Positions 62,442 through 64,000 of a DNA stretch of 64,000 nucleotides are shown in pieces. The DNA is from CAYJBH01 sp964368625 (lineage in GTDB: Bacteria; Bacillota; Clostridia; Oscillospirales; Ruminococcaceae), in assembly GCA_964368625.1 (NCBI GenBank), contig CAYJBH010000007.1:1-64000 (forward strand), read 5' to 3'. The position numbers and the translations under genes are program-made. Every line of letters begins with the position of its first letter. Position 1 is the stretch's first letter. The notes below the pieces were generated by a model. The model was not told the DNA's origin. It worked only from the letters and a program-made list of their open reading frames with translations, and ran no database searches.

Positions 62442-63507
62442 GCTGCTCCTTTAGGGCAAGATCAATAAGTTGCGTTAAAAGCTCCTTGTTGTCTATGCCG
62501 CTGTATTCCATCAGCTTTGGGTACATACTAATACTTGTAAACCCGGGCAGTGTATTTATCTCGTTAAGTAGAATTTCGCCATCAGAGTTCCTTAAAAAAA
62601 AGTCAACCCTTGCAAGACCTCTACAGTCTAGAGTTTTAAAAACTTTAACTGCATAGTCTTGAATCTTGTTGCGAACATCGTCTGTAATTCTTGCAGGAAT
62701 ATACTGCTCAGGATTATCATTGCTGTATTTGTCGTCATAACTGTAAAAGCTATCACCAGGAACAATCTCACCTATGGCAGAGGCAAATGCCGGATCTGTT
62801 CCAAGCACGGCACATTCCAACTCGATGCCGTCGATGCCCTCTTCTAAGAGAATTTTATTGTCATGTGCAGCAGCAGTTAGCAATGCGGATAAAAGCTCGC
62901 TCTTACTGGTAACTCGATTAACCCCAACCGATGAACCTGCACAGGCAGGCTTAACAAATAAGGGCAGCTTTAGGGTATCGATTATCTCGGTTATTTTATC
63001 TTCAGATAAGGGAAGCTCAAAACGGTTTACCAACATATATTTGCAGTGGGGTACACCGGCCTTTTCTGTTAGAACATTGGTTATGTATTTATCCATGCAT
63101 GCTGCAGAGGAAATAGTTTTAGAGCCAACGAATGGTATTCCTGCTATGCTAAGTAGTCCCTGCAAAGTTCCATCTTCACCATTCTTTCCATGCAAAACAG
63201 GAAACACAACATCAATTTTTTGTCGACGAAATGCTCCACCCTCCTCACAGATGAAGATACCGCCATGTGAGCTGTCTGGAGAAATGAAGGCGGGAAGGCA
63301 GTCGGGATAAAACTCCCAGCTACCGTCTAGTAGTCGTTCGGTGCCATCGGGGTAGTATAACCAGTGACCTTTTTTAGTTATACCAATTTTAACCACCTCA
63401 AATCGGGCGGAGTCGATACTATTTATTACCATTGCTGCAGAACGGCAGGAAACCTCATGCTCTGAGGAGGCACCGCCAAACAAAACCAAAACTCTTGTCT
63501 TAGACAT
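62434..63507 (-). CDS. ddl: D-alanine--D-alanine ligase
   Basis: 357 residues, ATP-grasp. VLFGGASSEHEVSCRSA at the N terminus, PVLHGKNGEDGTLQG, KPACAGSSVGV and EINTLPGFTSISMYPKL. The omega-loop region FYSYDDKY has the Tyr/Lys pattern of D-Ala-D-Ala rather than D-Ala-D-Lac (VanA) ligases. Makes the D-Ala-D-Ala dipeptide of peptidoglycan. It overlaps murI downstream. Confidence 0.95.
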   Translation of the reverse strand: MSKTRVLVLFGGASSEHEVSCRSAAMVINSIDSARFEVVKIGITKKGHWLYYPDGTERLLDGSWEFYPDCLPAFISPDSSHGGIFICEEGGAFRRQKIDVVFPVLHGKNGEDGTLQGLLSIAGIPFVGSKTISSAACMDKYITNVLTEKAGVPHCKYMLVNRFELPLSEDKITEIIDTLKLPLFVKPACAGSSVGVNRVTSKSELLSALLTAAAHDNKILLEEGIDGIELECAVLGTDPAFASAIGEIVPGDSFYSYDDKYSNDNPEQYIPARITDDVRNKIQDYAVKVFKTLDCRGLARVDFFLRNSDGEILLNEINTLPGFTSISMYPKLMEYSGIDNKELLTQLIDLALKEQHG

Positions 63508-63572
63508 TATTAATCTCTCATAATTATATGCTGTACTTAATTGTATAGTGGTCGTTATAAATATATTCCGTG

Positions 63573-63821
63573 TTAACTAAATAAATAGCTAAGCAGCTGC
63601 ATTAAAAACCTTGGAAGTATCATTAGGTAGTATATGCCGATAAAGATAAAACTAACACCAAATACTATAGATGTAACAATTAGGGTGTTTCTTAAAAAAA
63701 TTGTTTTACCGAACTTCAGATATGCAAATAACACAACAATTATAGCTATCAGTAGGCGAAAAAATATTTCGGAAAACCAATATCCAACCATTCCAAAGGC
63801 GGTTAATCCAAAAAACTCCAC
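63573..63821 (-). CDS. Small integral membrane protein, unknown
   Basis: 82 residues from GTG 63819-63821, with AAAGGAAC 6 bases upstream. About two to three hydrophobic segments (16-36, 44-62 and possibly 65-80) separated by a basic loop (KFGKTIFLRN). No family was recognised. It follows the Pro/Thr-rich protein gene by 41 bases and precedes ddl. Confidence 0.6.
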   Translation of the reverse strand: MEFFGLTAFGMVGYWFSEIFFRLLIAIIVVLFAYLKFGKTIFLRNTLIVTSIVFGVSFIFIGIYYLMILPRFLMQLLSYLFS

Positions 63822-63862
63822 TTAAAGTTCCTTTCAAGGTTGCTGTATATACGCTAATCCTA

Positions 63863-64000
63863 TCATGCCACTGGCTGTGAAGACGGCTCAGAGGTAACCG
63901 GAGCCTGCGAAATGGGCTCGGTTTCTGTTTCGGGGGTAGATGTTATTGCTGCGGGATCTATATAGTGTGGCGAACCCGGGAGATAAGGATTTGTATCGGT
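63863..64000 (-). CDS. C-terminal end of a Pro/Ser/Thr/Glu-rich protein (partial)
   Basis: An open frame on the minus strand runs in from the window edge to TGA at 63863-63865. The 45 visible residues are low complexity (ETETEP, QAPVTSEPSSQP), like the tail or linker of a secreted or cell-surface protein. It probably belongs to an operon with the small membrane protein. The function cannot be read from this part. Confidence 0.6.
   Translation of the reverse strand, partial: TDTNPYLPGSPHYIDPAAITSTPETETEPISQAPVTSEPSSQPVA

Overview
The window looks like chromosome of an anaerobic, low-to-moderate GC Firmicute of the class Clostridia. Oscillospirales/Ruminococcaceae-like is my guess from gene style, not proven. 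Supporting signs are pyruvate:ferredoxin oxidoreductase, pyruvate phosphate dikinase, YesM/YesN two-component genes, CoA-disulfide reductase-rhodanese, corrinoid/URO-D methyltransferases with a reductive activator, strong AGGAGG-type ribosome binding sites and U-tailed terminators. No rRNA, tRNA, CRISPR array, prophage or complete insertion sequence was recognised. The only transposase-like gene is a RAYT/Y1-type ORF.

Layout. 1-2198: 3' part of a nifJ-type PFOR gene, interrupted by an in-frame TAA and with an abrupt codon-usage change. 2.7-4.8 kb: diguanylate cyclase and PfkB-type sugar kinase. 4.9-6.3 kb (minus): ArsR-type repressor and ArsP/SO_0444-type metal(loid) permease. 6.4-9.8 kb: a promoter, a 29-codon leader ORF and a perfect terminator in front of carB. 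9.9-12.3 kb: a lipoprotein, an unknown protein and a fucose-isomerase-like protein. 12.4-17.7 kb: coaD, a coiled-coil protein, a class II aldolase, a folate C1 pair (fchA-like, folD) and typA. 17.7-21 kb (minus): YesN/YesM. 21.2-25.6 kb: a sulfur-flavoured operon (APC permease, CoA-disulfide reductase-rhodanese, YeeE/YedE transporter) followed by a palindrome-dense spacer. 25.8-27.8 kb: PocR-AraC regulator divergent from a URO-D-type methyltransferase. 28-34.8 kb: a LacI/solute-binding-protein fusion regulator, an Rbs-type sugar ABC importer and a divergent DeoC-family aldolase. 34.9-40.9 kb: a corrinoid methyl-transfer locus (RACE activator, CobW-like GTPase, URO-D-thioredoxin fusion, corrinoid protein, divergent PocR-AraC regulator). 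40.9-46.7 kb (minus): MATE exporter, nicotinamidase-like hydrolase, heterodimeric ABC exporter. 47-49.6 kb: ppdK. 49.7-64 kb (minus): RAYT gene carrying its own inverted repeats, HIT protein, nagA, tcdA-like, a GH13 pseudoenzyme, PH-domain protein, cysK, lipid kinase, glycosyltransferase, ychF, argS, DUF1934 protein, murI, ddl, a small membrane protein and the tail of a Pro/Thr-rich protein.

How genes fit together. Folate C1 enzymes (fchA, folD) and the corrinoid/URO-D genes are consistent with methyl groups from an unknown donor being passed by a corrinoid protein towards tetrahydrofolate. The RACE protein would re-reduce Co(II), and PocR-AraC proteins would sense the substrate. The LacI-SBP fusion probably controls the neighbouring sugar ABC operon, because a 16/18-identical operator-like sequence lies upstream of both. 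Most noteworthy are the URO-D-thioredoxin fusion in a corrinoid locus without a recognisable separate substrate methyltransferase, the LacI-SBP fusion with its shared site, the GH13 relative that has lost all three catalytic acids, the RAYT gene containing 32-bp inverted repeats, and the leader ORF plus terminator before carB.
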